Shown here one piece after another: positions 1 to 10,100 of a stretch of DNA of 64,000 bases; the first letter of the stretch is position 1; each line of letters starts with the position of its first letter. The position numbers and the translations under genes were made by a program. The notes below the pieces were generated by a model. The model made no database searches. It was not told where the DNA came from and worked only from the letters and a program-made list of their open reading frames with translations. This DNA comes from CALRQJ02 sp943370285 (GTDB lineage: Bacteria; Bacteroidota; Bacteroidia; Chitinophagales; Chitinophagaceae). Location: positions 124,001 to 188,000 of the forward strand of contig CALRQJ020000006.1 of NCBI GenBank assembly GCA_943370285.1, written 5' to 3'.

Positions 1-63
1 CCTTGGACCTGGCTAAAACTTTCTATTGAAAGCATTAGCTATAATGAAAACGTTTTAATGTAG
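1..63 (+). CDS. 3' end of an unidentified gene (partial)
   Basis: Frame 1 is open from the first base to a TAG at 61-63 and gives a 20-residue tail ending in SISYNENVLM. The other two plus-strand frames close sooner. The stretch is too short to identify. It would converge on the minus-strand amidohydrolase that ends at 93. Confidence is low because a 20-codon open stretch can arise by chance. Confidence 0.3.
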   Translation, partial: PWTWLKLSIESISYNENVLM

Positions 64-92
64 CGATTCCGGTACCATTCCTTTTGCGTCAC

Positions 93-1664
93 TCAATCTT
101 TGATCAACCGCAACTGCTGTCCGTTTCTGCTACCATTGTGTATGCCTTTATCAACTGTTATAACACCATTGACCAATACATATTGAAAGCCTGTGCTGTA
201 TTGGTGGGGTTGTTCAAAAGTGGACAAATCTTTTACGGTGGCTTCATCGAACACCACAATATCAGCTGCAAAACCTTCACGCAACAAACCCCTGTCTTTC
301 AGTTGAAATTTCTGTGCAGGCAATGAAGTCATTCTGCGTATCGCTTCTTCTAACGACAATACTTTTTCATTCCTCACATATTTGCTTAACACCCTTGCAT
401 TGGTACCATATCCTCTTGGGTGTGGATTGCCTTGTTGCCATACTCTTATACTTGCATCGCTGGCAAACATATTAAACGGATATTGCATAATGTATTGCAC
501 GTCTCCTTCACTCATGCCATGAAATACCATACTTGCGCCACCCTGCTCCATCATTTGCACTATGGTTTCGGCTTCTGCTTTGGCATGGTGTTTATTGCCT
601 TTAAGGAGATTTATCTGTTCAATACTTTTTCCGTTCAAAGTAGTATCGGGTTTATAATAGGCCACTACTGCATAACTAAAATGTTTGAGTTTTCTTTTCT
701 TCAAACGCTTCAGCATACTTGTTTTTACATCAGCTCTAATACTACTATTTGCCAATCTTGCTTTAATAGAATCTTGACCATCAGCCAATACCCATTCGGG
801 TAATAAAGTGCTTAACGATGTGCTACTTGCCGTGTATGGATATTGATCAATGGTTACATCTAGCCCTTCTAATCTTGCTTGTTTAATCAGCGCCAATGTT
901 TGTTTGCTTCTACCCCAATTCTGTTGTCCGCTTACTTTAAAATGAGAAATCTCTACAGGAATATTTGCTGCTTTACCAATGAACAACGCTTCTTCAATGG
1001 CCTGAGTAACACTGTCGCCTTCGTCTCTCATATGGCTGGCATAAATGCCGTGGTATTGGGCAGCAGCTTTAGCTAAACGAACTACTTCTTCGGTTTTGCT
1101 ATAAGTGCCTGGTATATAAATCAATCCGGTAGAAAGCCCTACAGCGCCATCTTTCATGGCTTGTGCCACCAAGGCTTCCATCTGTTGTAATTCTTGTTCA
1201 TTGGGGTCTCTGTTGGCACGGCCCATCACTGCTTTACGTACATCATTATGACCAATCAGCGAAGCCACATTAACCGACAGTTTCAAACTATCTAAAAAAT
1301 TAAAATATTTACTAATGCTCACATTCGATGCGCCACAGTTGCCGGCAATGACGGTGGTAACACCATCATAAATAAAATTAGTGGCTAAGGGATTGGCTTT
1401 TTCATCACCTTCAATATGGGTATGCACATCAATAAAACCAGGTGCAACAATTAAACCCGTAGCATCAATAATGGTTGGTGCGGTGTAATGACCCAGTTTG
1501 CCGGTTGCTATAATTTTGCCTTGCTTAATAGCAACATCGCCGTAGTACCAATTATTGCCGGTACCGTCTAGTATTTTTCCATTGCGGATAAGTATGTCGG
1601 CTGTTTGTTGAGCTTGAGCCAAAGCGGAAAAGAACAGACAAAATAGGATTAATCGCATAGCCAT
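93..1664 (-). CDS. secreted N-acyl-D-amino-acid deacylase (D-aminoacylase) family amidohydrolase
   Basis: This 523-residue protein belongs to the amidohydrolase superfamily, D-aminoacylase/dihydroorotase-like branch, which hydrolyses N-acyl-D-amino acids. After a signal peptide (MAMRLILFCLFFSALAQAQ) come an N-terminal beta region (ADILIRNGKILDGTG), the metal motif DVHTH, GNCGAS, ASHMRDEG and SHFKVSG. The C-terminal beta strand (YVLVNG) is typical of the family. The frame stays open to an ATG at 1772, but that start would overlap the divergent acetyltransferase at 1698 and would hide the signal peptide. The ATG at 1664 (or 1658) is therefore preferred. A TACCTTAG box at about 1675-1682 on this strand resembles the Bacteroidota -7 element. 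The export signal suggests a periplasmic role, perhaps on peptidoglycan-derived D-amino acid derivatives; the substrate is inferred, not shown. Confidence 0.85.
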   Translation of the reverse strand: MAMRLILFCLFFSALAQAQQTADILIRNGKILDGTGNNWYYGDVAIKQGKIIATGKLGHYTAPTIIDATGLIVAPGFIDVHTHIEGDEKANPLATNFIYDGVTTVIAGNCGASNVSISKYFNFLDSLKLSVNVASLIGHNDVRKAVMGRANRDPNEQELQQMEALVAQAMKDGAVGLSTGLIYIPGTYSKTEEVVRLAKAAAQYHGIYASHMRDEGDSVTQAIEEALFIGKAANIPVEISHFKVSGQQNWGRSKQTLALIKQARLEGLDVTIDQYPYTASSTSLSTLLPEWVLADGQDSIKARLANSSIRADVKTSMLKRLKKRKLKHFSYAVVAYYKPDTTLNGKSIEQINLLKGNKHHAKAEAETIVQMMEQGGASMVFHGMSEGDVQYIMQYPFNMFASDASIRVWQQGNPHPRGYGTNARVLSKYVRNEKVLSLEEAIRRMTSLPAQKFQLKDRGLLREGFAADIVVFDEATVKDLSTFEQPHQYSTGFQYVLVNGVITVDKGIHNGSRNGQQLRLIKD

Positions 1665-1697
1665 CGTAATTTGGTCTAAGGTAATAAAAGCATTGGT

Positions 1698-2171
1698 ATG
1701 ATTACAATTAAAGCCATCAACACCGAAGGTGCAGCACTCGATAGCATTAGACAAATGTTTGTTGACTATCAAAAAGAATTAGATGCTGATTTGTGTTTTC
1801 AAAGTTTTAACCAAGAACTGGCACAACCACTTAAAAAATATGGACCACCAAACGGCTTGCTCTTATTGGCTTATTACAAGGAAGAAGTAGCAGGGTGTAT
1901 TGCACTTACGCCTATGCAGCAGGCGGGTAGTTGTGAAATGAAAAGATTGTATGTAAAACCTGCGTTTAGACAATTTAAAATTGGTCAAGCATTAGTTGAA
2001 GCAATTATTGCATCAGCCGCAACAATGGGGTATAACAAAATGCGATTAGACACACTACAAAAATTACAGCCGGCTATACAGTTGTATCGCAAATTTGGAT
2101 TTACTGATACATCGGCTTACTATGATAATCCCTTACAAGAAGTGTTGTACATGGAAAGGGAATTGGGTTGA
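1698..2171 (+). CDS. GNAT family N-acetyltransferase
   Basis: This 157-residue protein fits a single GNAT fold. The segment EMKRLYVKPAFRQFKIGQAL contains the acetyl-CoA binding loop, here with RQFKIG in place of the canonical R/QxxGxG/A, and a strand/helix pair follows (MRLDTL, AIQLYRKFGF). The YRKFGF block is the usual end of the GNAT core. The acceptor substrate cannot be read from the sequence. The gene is divergent from the D-aminoacylase-like gene (34 bases between starts) and converges directly on the PIG-L gene, whose stop begins at the next base. Family assignment is firm, function open. Confidence 0.85.
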   Translation: MITIKAINTEGAALDSIRQMFVDYQKELDADLCFQSFNQELAQPLKKYGPPNGLLLLAYYKEEVAGCIALTPMQQAGSCEMKRLYVKPAFRQFKIGQALVEAIIASAATMGYNKMRLDTLQKLQPAIQLYRKFGFTDTSAYYDNPLQEVLYMERELG

Positions 2172-3245
2172 TTATACCGCAACGGCTGTTTGTTCGGCTG
2201 CTTCAAAATGCCCCGGAATAATGATGCTTTGTTGCTGTAGTTCTTCTGTTAAATTGGTAATGCCTGTGGTACAACCAAAGCAGCAATATTTTCCGCCAAA
2301 TACCAATTTTGCTATTGGCCTTGGGAGAACATTATATAACCTTTCTATATAAGCTGCCAAGTTGTTTTGATAGTCAAAAGCTTGTGCTTTAAATGGCAAA
2401 GGTGTATAACGATAAAATCGGTCGTTATGACCAAAGGCTGTTGCTAAACTTGCACCACCTTGACTTTTAAAGGCCCTCAACATTTGTTGTTTGGTGATCC
2501 TTTCGGCTTTTGTCATTTTTAATTCAAAAATCGGTCTGCCATCTACTCCTTCTTTAGGATTATGGTATTTAGCAAAACCAAGACTAAAAAGCCTTGTCAA
2601 TAATTTCAATAATTTGTGTGGTGTATTTTTTATAGAGTAGTAAAGATTATACATAGGTGCTTCTAACAACACAACTGAATAGTGAAAATGAAGTAAACGG
2701 GTAGCAATATGATGCGATATATCATGATGTCTATGCCCGCCTTCAAACAACGGAAAAACAACTGTCGTTGGTTGATAGTCATCAACAATAGCTTGTAAAC
2801 GTTCGGCGGTTGCATCGATTTTTCTGCTGTTTTGCTCAAATAACCCTGGCAGTATATTTAGTTGAATTAAATCGGCAGCAGGTACACCTGCTAATCGCCA
2901 ACTATTCATGCATTCTTTCTGACGAATATCTTTTTGTTCTACTTCGTCCTGGGTTAGGTATACCACTTTTACCCTTCCACCATGTTTAATGGTTTGCAGG
3001 GCTAATCCTCCGGCGCTAATCACACAATCATCTTGGTGAGGTGCAAGAATCAACAATCGCTCTGCTTGTCTAACCTGTAATGGTAATGCTACATGGACGC
3101 TTCTATGTAGTAAATACGACGTATAACATAGTAATAAAAACGGCAAGGTGGCTAATTCGGCGGGTAACAATACTATTTCTACACACAACACAACACTCAA
3201 TAGTAATGCCGCAGATTGGGGCTTGTAAATATGCAATGCAGCCAT
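2172..3245 (-). CDS. membrane-anchored PIG-L (LmbE-like) family deacetylase
   Basis: This 357-residue protein has two hydrophobic N-terminal segments (about residues 12-47) followed by a PIG-L/LmbE Zn-dependent N-deacetylase domain. The motif APHQDD near residue 69 corresponds to the family's AHPDD metal site, and GGHRHHDISHH supplies the downstream histidines. Relatives deacetylate N-acetylglucosaminyl lipids, mycothiol precursors or glycopeptides. The membrane anchor suggests a lipid-linked or cell-envelope sugar. The C-terminal 80 residues (after about 275) are less typical. The gene stands alone on the minus strand, so the genes around it do not indicate a substrate. Confidence 0.8.
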   Translation of the reverse strand: MAALHIYKPQSAALLLSVVLCVEIVLLPAELATLPFLLLCYTSYLLHRSVHVALPLQVRQAERLLILAPHQDDCVISAGGLALQTIKHGGRVKVVYLTQDEVEQKDIRQKECMNSWRLAGVPAADLIQLNILPGLFEQNSRKIDATAERLQAIVDDYQPTTVVFPLFEGGHRHHDISHHIATRLLHFHYSVVLLEAPMYNLYYSIKNTPHKLLKLLTRLFSLGFAKYHNPKEGVDGRPIFELKMTKAERITKQQMLRAFKSQGGASLATAFGHNDRFYRYTPLPFKAQAFDYQNNLAAYIERLYNVLPRPIAKLVFGGKYCCFGCTTGITNLTEELQQQSIIIPGHFEAAEQTAVAV

Positions 3246-3329
3246 GCGATTTGTTTAAGGCTTTTTACATTTTGACGATGATTAGATAAAAAAGGGTGCA
3301 TTGACTTGTAATTATTCGATTTTCTTATG

Positions 3330-3341
3330 TGACATAAGTCA
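3330..3341. promoter_or_regulatory. CRP/FNR-like palindrome
   Basis: TGACATAAGTCA has TGAC/GTCA arms with a 4-base spacer, the same geometry as FNR-family sites. Its centre (3335.5) lies about 33 bases upstream of the -7-like box TAGTTTTA at 3365-3372, so it would sit close to -41.5 of the predicted start, the classical class II activator position. The identity of the regulator is inferred. Confidence 0.5.
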
Positions 3342-3365
3342 TAGTTTCCCATTTTGAGAAACTAT
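3341..3365. repeat. 8-bp inverted repeat in promoter region
   Basis: ATAGTTTC at 3341-3348 and GAAACTAT at 3358-3365 form a perfect inverted repeat with a 9-base spacer. It lies between the CRP/FNR-like palindrome and the -7-like box, so it could be a second operator. An mRNA structure is unlikely if transcription starts near 3376. Confidence 0.45.
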
Positions 3366-3373
3366 AGTTTTAC

Positions 3374-3472
3374 ATGATGAAGCAGCAATTGTGGAAAAAG
3401 CTGTTACTTGTTTGTTTAATTTGTATTAGCGCAGCAATACTTATCGCCTTCATGATTGCTACATTTTTATAA
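3374..3472 (+). CDS. 32-residue single-span membrane microprotein
   Basis: The frame ATG(3374)-TAA(3472) encodes a charged start (MMKQQLWKK) followed by a hydrophobic helix (LLLVCLICISAAILIAFMIA) and almost nothing else. It sits 21 bases upstream of the DUF2892 gene on the same strand, behind the palindrome and -7-like box, so the two are probably co-transcribed. The start may be ATG 3374 or 3377. No family is recognised. The composition is that of a real single-pass small membrane protein, but the short length limits confidence. Confidence 0.5.
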   Translation: MMKQQLWKKLLLVCLICISAAILIAFMIATFL

Positions 3473-3493
3473 CAACTTAAAACTAACACTAGC

Positions 3494-3703
3494 ATGAAAA
3501 AGAACATGGGTAACACAGACAGACTGATTCGCATTATTGTAGCGATTGTATTTTCAGTACTCTATTTTACAGGTACTGTAACCGGTACAGTTGGGATTGT
3601 ATTGTTGGTATTGGGCGGCGTTTTTGTAGCTACATCGTTCATCAGTTTCTGTCCTTTGTATACTTTGGTGGGCATCAATACTTGCCCTACAGAAAAGAAG
3701 TAA
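3494..3703 (+). CDS. DUF2892 (YgaP-like transmembrane) protein
   Basis: This 69-residue protein begins with MGNTDRLIRIIVA, the signature start of DUF2892/YgaP-type membrane domains. Two transmembrane helices follow, then FCPLYTLVGINTC, the conserved end with paired cysteines. Relatives are stand-alone inner-membrane proteins or the membrane half of YgaP rhodanese and are often linked to sulfur or redox stress. ATG 3494 (MKKN) is used; ATG 3509 is an alternative. A strong hairpin follows at 3723. Confidence 0.85.
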   Translation: MKKNMGNTDRLIRIIVAIVFSVLYFTGTVTGTVGIVLLVLGGVFVATSFISFCPLYTLVGINTCPTEKK

Positions 3704-3722
3704 TATTATTATCACTCAAAAA

Positions 3723-3759
3723 AATAGCTGTTGACTCAAAGCATGTGTCAACAGCTATT
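3723..3759. terminator. rho-independent terminator after DUF2892 gene
   Basis: A perfect 13-bp stem (AATAGCTGTTGAC / GTCAACAGCTATT) with an 11-base loop lies 20 bases after the DUF2892 stop. An A-run precedes it and TATGTTTT follows. Confidence 0.75.
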
Positions 3760-3802
3760 ATGTTTTACAGCAAACAGACAATTACACTTATTTTAGTGTT
3801 TC

Positions 3803-6800
3803 ATGTTTGGCCGTACATTTCTTGTAATAATAACTATGGTGCTATCAATGTTTATTGACAAGCACTTGCTTGCCCAAACAAGTAATGCAACCCCTTACTT
3901 TAAAAACTTTACCGAAAAAGAGGGCTTAAGCAGCAATTTTATTCGTTGTTTTTATCAGGATAGGCAAGGTTATATGTGGATTGGTACTGCTTTTGGACTG
4001 AATCGATTTGATGGCACCGTGTTCGATAAGTTCTTAAAAGATCCCAATAATACTGCTACTATCAGCAGCAATGTCATTTTATGTATTACAGCAGATCAAC
4101 AAAATAATGTTTGGATTGGTACCGAAGGCGGGGGATTGAACATGTACAATCCGAAAACTAAAAAATTTATAGCGCTTCGGCACAATCCACAAAACAGCCG
4201 CTCTATAAAAGAAGATTTTATCAATTCTTTATATGCCGATGATACAGGTAATCTTTGGATAGGCTATTCAGCGCAAGGTTGGAGTAAGCTACATATTGCA
4301 ACGGGAGCCATACAACACTTTACTTCGGGTAAAAGGTTTATTAATAGATGGGGTCAAAACAGCTGTAATCATATCACCGGATTTGTAGCGGATAAAAAAG
4401 GAAACCTTTGGATAAGCAGCGGCTATGGCTTAATCAAACAACACTTACTTACCCATAAAGTAGAAGTTTTTTTTGATAATAATAAAGATTACAATGCCGA
4501 AAATCATAACCTTTTTACTGCTATTCGCAAACATGATGATAATACTTTGTGGCTTGGCACTTGGGGTGCCGGATTAAAACTATTTAATACCGGTACTCAA
4601 CAGTTTACGAGTTATCGATTTCAAGCCAATAATCCTTTTGGTGCAAATAGAAACATTGTATTAAAAATGTTTCCCAAATCAGCTACTGAACTATGGATTG
4701 CATCTGCCGATAAAGGCTTAGGAATTTTCAACATCACAACCCAACAATTCAACTTTTTTGAACATCAAGCAACAAATAAATACAGTCCTTTGCCAAGAGA
4801 GTGTAGGGTAGTGTATGCCGATGATAACAATAACTTATGGGCAGGATTTGACAAAGGTTTTTCGTTGTATGCCCCAAGCAATCAGCGTTTCAGTTTTACT
4901 GCTGTGCCGGTTCAAAAATCTGAGTTTGTAGCAGAACGACAAGTACAAGCCATGTACTATGATACTGCTACTTCAAAGCTATATGCAGGTTTTGATCTGT
5001 CTGTAGGCTTAATGCAAAAAGATATCAAAACAGGTAAAGTTTCTATCATTCCTTTTCGTGGTATTCCATCGTCTCCTTCAGGAAATCATAGTATCAACAT
5101 GATTTTGCCTGTTAATTGGCAAACTTTGCTGCTACACATTTCCAATCAGTTCTATCATTTTAACACACTAACACAAGAGTATAAACCCGCTGTTATTCTG
5201 TTCAACCAAATACCGGTTCAGGTTTCGGGTTATCCTACAAACCCCGACCCTAAAGGTCATTTTTGGATAGGTGATGCTAATGGCGCCTATTACAAAGTGG
5301 ATGGTAAAAGTTTATCTGTTATTTGTAAAGGTGGTAAGGATAACAACCCACGCTTTCCATTGGCTGATGATGGTTTTATTGTTTTTGATGCTGCTGATAG
5401 TTTGGTTTGGTGTACGAGCCGACAAACAGGACTTGTTCAATTAAATCCGCTCACCAATACTATAGATAGCAACTTTATGGTTAGCGGATTAGCCACGATT
5501 TTTGACGTAAAAAATATGATTCAAGTGAGTAAGGGGGAGTATTGGATGACTACCTACTCCTCTGGTATTTACCATATGTGGCAAGGGAACAATGGAAAAT
5601 ATAAGTATAAGCATTACGGAGAAGCAGAAGGCTTGCCGGATTTATTTACTAACTATATTGTACAAGACAAAAACCATCATATTTGGTTAACTACCAGAAA
5701 AGGCTTGGTGCAGTTTAATCCTCAAAAACCTGTTTTTAAAAACTATAACGATGATAATGGTTATATCGAAAATTGGTATTTGGTATTTGGCTGTCATTTA
5801 GCAACTAATGGTAATTTGTTTGTTGGTGTTTTAAATGGAATAGTAGAAACGTCAACCACAACCATTTCAACTACAAGCGTACCCCCAAAAGTATTGATTC
5901 GGCAATTTAATCTATTCGAAAAGCCTTGGAATGATAGTGTAGATATTAATGCCATCAATGAAATACGACTAGCTTATGAGCAAAATTTTATCAGTATAGC
6001 ATTTACTGGTTTAAGCTTTGTAAATGCAAATCAAAATCAGTATGCCTATAAATTAGAGGGTGTAGATGCCAATTGGATATATTCGGGGAATAGAAATTTT
6101 GTTTCCTACGCTGGTCTAAAGCCGGGTAAATATGTGCTTCTTCTAAAGGCAGCCAATAGCGATGGCGTATGGAATGAAACGGGAAAATCCTTAACCATAA
6201 TTATTGATGCACCGTTTTGGCAAAAAACTTGGTTTATTGTGTTGGTGCTGTTGATACTCGTTTGTTCAGTATTTGGGCTATATCGCTATCGTATTCAAAC
6301 CATAAGAAAAGAAGAAAAACTTAAAACTACCTATAATAAGAAAGTAGCAGAAATTGAAATGAAAGCCTTGAGGGCACAAATGAATCCGCATTTTATATTC
6401 AATTGTTTAAATAGTATTAACCGATATATTGTAAAGAGTGATCATGTTACCGCATCGGGTTATCTTACTAGGTTTGCTAAACTAATTCGGTTGATATTGG
6501 ATAGCTCCTCCGCTGATTATACCCCATTAGAAAAAGAAATTCAATTACTACAGCTTTATGTAGAAATGGAATCTTTACGTTTTGAAGATCGGTTTGATTT
6601 TACAATTGATATTGCACCTGAGTTAGATGTTGCTGCCATTAATATTCCATCTATGATTATACAGCCATATGTTGAAAATGCCATCTGGCATGGCCTATTG
6701 CATAAAGAAGGAAAAGGGATATTAACGATTCGATTTAAACAAGCTACTACAGACTTACTTAAAGTAGAGATTGAAGATGATGGTATAGGCAGACAAAAAG

Positions 6801-6994
6801 CAGCAGATCTAAAAAGCAAACAGCTACTAAAAGAAAAATCATACGGATTAAAAATAACCGGCGATAGAATTAAAATTGTAAACGAGTTATACGGCTTACA
6901 GGCAAGCAGTGACATAGAAGATTTGAAAGACGAGTACGGCAGGGCTGCTGGTACAAGGGTGCATTTGTTATTGCCGATAGAAAAGCCGCAATAG
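3803..6994 (+). CDS. two-component propeller sensor, LytS-type histidine kinase
   Basis: This 1063-residue periplasmic-sensing kinase starts with a signal anchor (about 1-25). Roughly residues 30-690 are Reg_prop beta-propeller repeats, with many copies of patterns such as GYMWIGTAFGLNRFDG and NNVWIGTEGGGLNMYN. A Y_Y_Y domain lies near 720-795 and a transmembrane helix near 804-829 (WFIVLVLLILVCSVFGLY). The LytS-family His_kinase block contains MNPHFIFNCLNSIN near residue 862. An HATPase follows, with N-box PYVENAIWHG and G-box DDGIGRQ. It resembles hybrid glycan sensors but lacks the receiver and AraC domains, so it needs a separate regulator. The LytTR protein at 13565 is the obvious candidate in the window, although several genes separate them. 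The ligand is unknown. Confidence 0.92.
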   Translation: MFGRTFLVIITMVLSMFIDKHLLAQTSNATPYFKNFTEKEGLSSNFIRCFYQDRQGYMWIGTAFGLNRFDGTVFDKFLKDPNNTATISSNVILCITADQQNNVWIGTEGGGLNMYNPKTKKFIALRHNPQNSRSIKEDFINSLYADDTGNLWIGYSAQGWSKLHIATGAIQHFTSGKRFINRWGQNSCNHITGFVADKKGNLWISSGYGLIKQHLLTHKVEVFFDNNKDYNAENHNLFTAIRKHDDNTLWLGTWGAGLKLFNTGTQQFTSYRFQANNPFGANRNIVLKMFPKSATELWIASADKGLGIFNITTQQFNFFEHQATNKYSPLPRECRVVYADDNNNLWAGFDKGFSLYAPSNQRFSFTAVPVQKSEFVAERQVQAMYYDTATSKLYAGFDLSVGLMQKDIKTGKVSIIPFRGIPSSPSGNHSINMILPVNWQTLLLHISNQFYHFNTLTQEYKPAVILFNQIPVQVSGYPTNPDPKGHFWIGDANGAYYKVDGKSLSVICKGGKDNNPRFPLADDGFIVFDAADSLVWCTSRQTGLVQLNPLTNTIDSNFMVSGLATIFDVKNMIQVSKGEYWMTTYSSGIYHMWQGNNGKYKYKHYGEAEGLPDLFTNYIVQDKNHHIWLTTRKGLVQFNPQKPVFKNYNDDNGYIENWYLVFGCHLATNGNLFVGVLNGIVETSTTTISTTSVPPKVLIRQFNLFEKPWNDSVDINAINEIRLAYEQNFISIAFTGLSFVNANQNQYAYKLEGVDANWIYSGNRNFVSYAGLKPGKYVLLLKAANSDGVWNETGKSLTIIIDAPFWQKTWFIVLVLLILVCSVFGLYRYRIQTIRKEEKLKTTYNKKVAEIEMKALRAQMNPHFIFNCLNSINRYIVKSDHVTASGYLTRFAKLIRLILDSSSADYTPLEKEIQLLQLYVEMESLRFEDRFDFTIDIAPELDVAAINIPSMIIQPYVENAIWHGLLHKEGKGILTIRFKQATTDLLKVEIEDDGIGRQKAADLKSKQLLKEKSYGLKITGDRIKIVNELYGLQASSDIEDLKDEYGRAAGTRVHLLLPIEKPQ

Positions 6995-7108
6995 ATGTAG
7001 CAGGTTACTCAATTAAATGACCAACAACTCAAAAGAATAACTGATTATGTAAATCGACCATTAATCTGTTTTTAGGCGATGTAGTTTCATGTCAACAAAA
7101 CTTTGAGC

Positions 7109-10100
7109 ATGAAATGGATCCTTTTACTTGTTGCAACGGCTCATTTTTGCGTAGCTGTGGCGCAACCCCCCATCATTAAAACAATTCCTCAAGAAAAGTT
7201 AGCCTACAAAGACCCCATAACCATTAATTGGAATTTCGAAAGTAATTTAAGTACATGGACTAAAACGGGTAATGCATTTGACAACCAGCCTGTTGCAGGC
7301 CATACGGTTACCACAGCTAGGGTTAAGCCAGATATGAATTATTACGCTAACGGTATTGGTGGCGATTATTGGCAAGATATTCCCTATCCAATCGGATTCA
7401 AGGACAATCAATGGATTGGCACTTATGAATGGAATAACTTTGATGCACCGCAGGGAACATTAACCAGCAAAGAATTTGTATTAGATAAACGGTATATCCA
7501 TTTTTTAATGGGCGGCGGCATGGGTGCAAATATTTATGTTGCACTTGAAGTTAAAAAAGAAGACTATGCTAAAATAATGGCTTTTGATGCACCGCCCAAT
7601 AGCATTACAGCCGATGGTTTTGCCCCAATCAGAAAAATAACCAACAGCGAAAATTCAGAAGTGATGAAACGGCAGGTCTTTGACCTTCGATCCATTGCAT
7701 TAAATACAACATTTAAAAATCAATCAACCAATATCAAAGATCAAAATATAACAGCCCGAATAGTAATTGCAGATTCAAGTAGTGGCGGATGGGGCCATAT
7801 TAATGTAGATGATTTTCAGTTTGTAGATGTATTACCAGATTTTATTGTGATAGGTCAAAATCGATATGATAAGGATATGCCCGTTTGGGGATATGCGGAC
7901 ACACATGCACATTGGGTAAATCATGTAGGCAGTAGAGGCTTTATGCATGGAAGCACAGGAGGCAATTGGCGAAACAGTAATGTTAAACAAGACATTCCAC
8001 CTTGCGACGAATCGGCACACAATGCTCCAAAACTCACTCCGGCACTTATTATCGGTATGGTAGAAAATGCTGCCCTTAAAAGAGCAGGAGAAAGAATTGG
8101 TGGCGATGCGGGAAATCTTGTTTGCGGAACTTTAACAGCACTAAGTAATCTTCCATTTATATTAAATTATGGCGTTGCAATGGGTTCTGGCTTTGCAGCA
8201 AGAGGTATGAATGGTCTAATTGATGGCATCCTTAATCAGGCAGTTTCGAATCCGGTTAATCATGCTTGTGCTTATCCGCTGTTAAAAGATGCGTTCAAAC
8301 ATTATGGAAACAATACACCCAATGATCCAAAATATCCCGAAGCTAAATGGTTTATTGACTTTCCTCGATGGAATACATTATTTCATCAGCAAATGCATAT
8401 ATCATGGGTTAGACGAAGTTACGAAGGTGGACAGCGATTGATGGTGGTGCCGGCAAGTCCAGCCAAAAGCTGGGAGTTTAATATGACGGCAGACGGTAAT
8501 ACAACACCTGTTAAAAAAATAATTGAAGACCAAATTGTTTTCCTAAAACAATTAGTAGCCATGAACAATGATTGGCTAGAAATTGCGTACACACCAAAAC
8601 AAGCCAGAGAAATTATATTAAATAACAAGATGGCTATAGTTATTGGTGTAGAACAAGCCGAAATTGGTGATTTTGGATTTGCTTCTGCCGAAGAGGAAAT
8701 TAATTGGCTACATAGTCTTGGCGTACGACATTATTTTCCTATTCATAATATCGATAATAAATTAGGGGGCGCTGCGGTTTTTAACTCCACACTTAACGCT
8801 TATAATGATTTAGTAAATCGAAAAAGATTAGGCCTTTCGCTTGTTGAATTTAAAGTAAGAGAAGGCAATGATGGTACTAAAGATTTTACCGAGTTTAAGT
8901 TTGCCGAATCGTTTATGCAGCAAAAAATGAAGAATATTCCTTTGCTGGGTTTTGGAGATATGCCCTTTTTTGAGTTTAGAAACCTACCTACATACAATCA
9001 ACACCATGCCCATAAAAATTTAGTTGGATTGACTGAATTCGGGAATAATTATATCAAAAAGCTAATGCAAAAAGGAGTGGTTATTGATCTAGATCATATG
9101 AGCGACTTAGCACAGCAAGAAACAACAGATTTATTTATAGCGAACAACTACTCCTTACTATCGGGTCATACTAACTTTAGAGATTTACGACGGTTGAAAT
9201 CAGAAACATCAAAACAAGAAGGAAATATTCGTACGGAGTTTACTATTAGCGACAGTAAAGCAACATTAATAGGCAGCAAAGCAGGTTATTTTGGCATTAT
9301 GAGTCAGCAAGATGATATTAGAGATGCTGATGGTTGTCCAATACCAAACAACGCTCCAGGAAGTAGCAGTTCTTTTGCGCAGGCATACTGGTATGCATAC
9401 CAAAAAACGGGTGGGTTTATAGGTATTGGATTTGGTTCAGATTTTAATGGTTTTGCACCCCAAACAGCACCACGGTTTGGTGTTGATGCAGCCGCAATGA
9501 TAGAAGGGGATGAAATTCGAAATCGCAAATTGGGCAACAAAAACGAGGAAAACCAAAGAAGAGCTTATGCTTTTGCCCAATTGAAAGGCGTTAAATATGA
9601 TAAACCTATTTCAACGTATCATTATCATCGTTTTCAACTACCCTCTTTTTTAACTCAAGAAGAAAGAGATATTTGGGAAGCACTAGCCATTGCAAAATCT
9701 GGGGTAGATCCAGAACAAGCATGGCAACCCGGAGGTGGCATAAGTGTTCAGCGAACCTTTATACAACAACAAAAAATTAAAAACCTCGCACATGGATTTA
9801 GAAATGCAGCAACCAATTTAAACTGGCTTACTTGTCCTGATTATATTTTAAAAGGTGATTGTCCTGCAGAAAGAAAAGCAGCATTTATGGCTGTTTCTCC
9901 TCAGGGAGAATATGCCTTGCCTGCCGATATGAAAGAAGATGCTAGGGTAATGCAATTATATAATATAATTAAGCCAATTGTTACGCTCTGGAATCAATTT
10001 GAAAATGGCCCCAATCAACCATTACGCAGAAGCTATGCCTATAATGGCGGTAGAGATTTTGACTTTAATCTTGATGGTCTAGCTCATTATGGTATGTTCC

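Noticed and set aside
1665..1772. N-terminal extension of the D-aminoacylase frame
   Set aside because: It would overlap the divergent acetyltransferase gene and displace a clear signal peptide.
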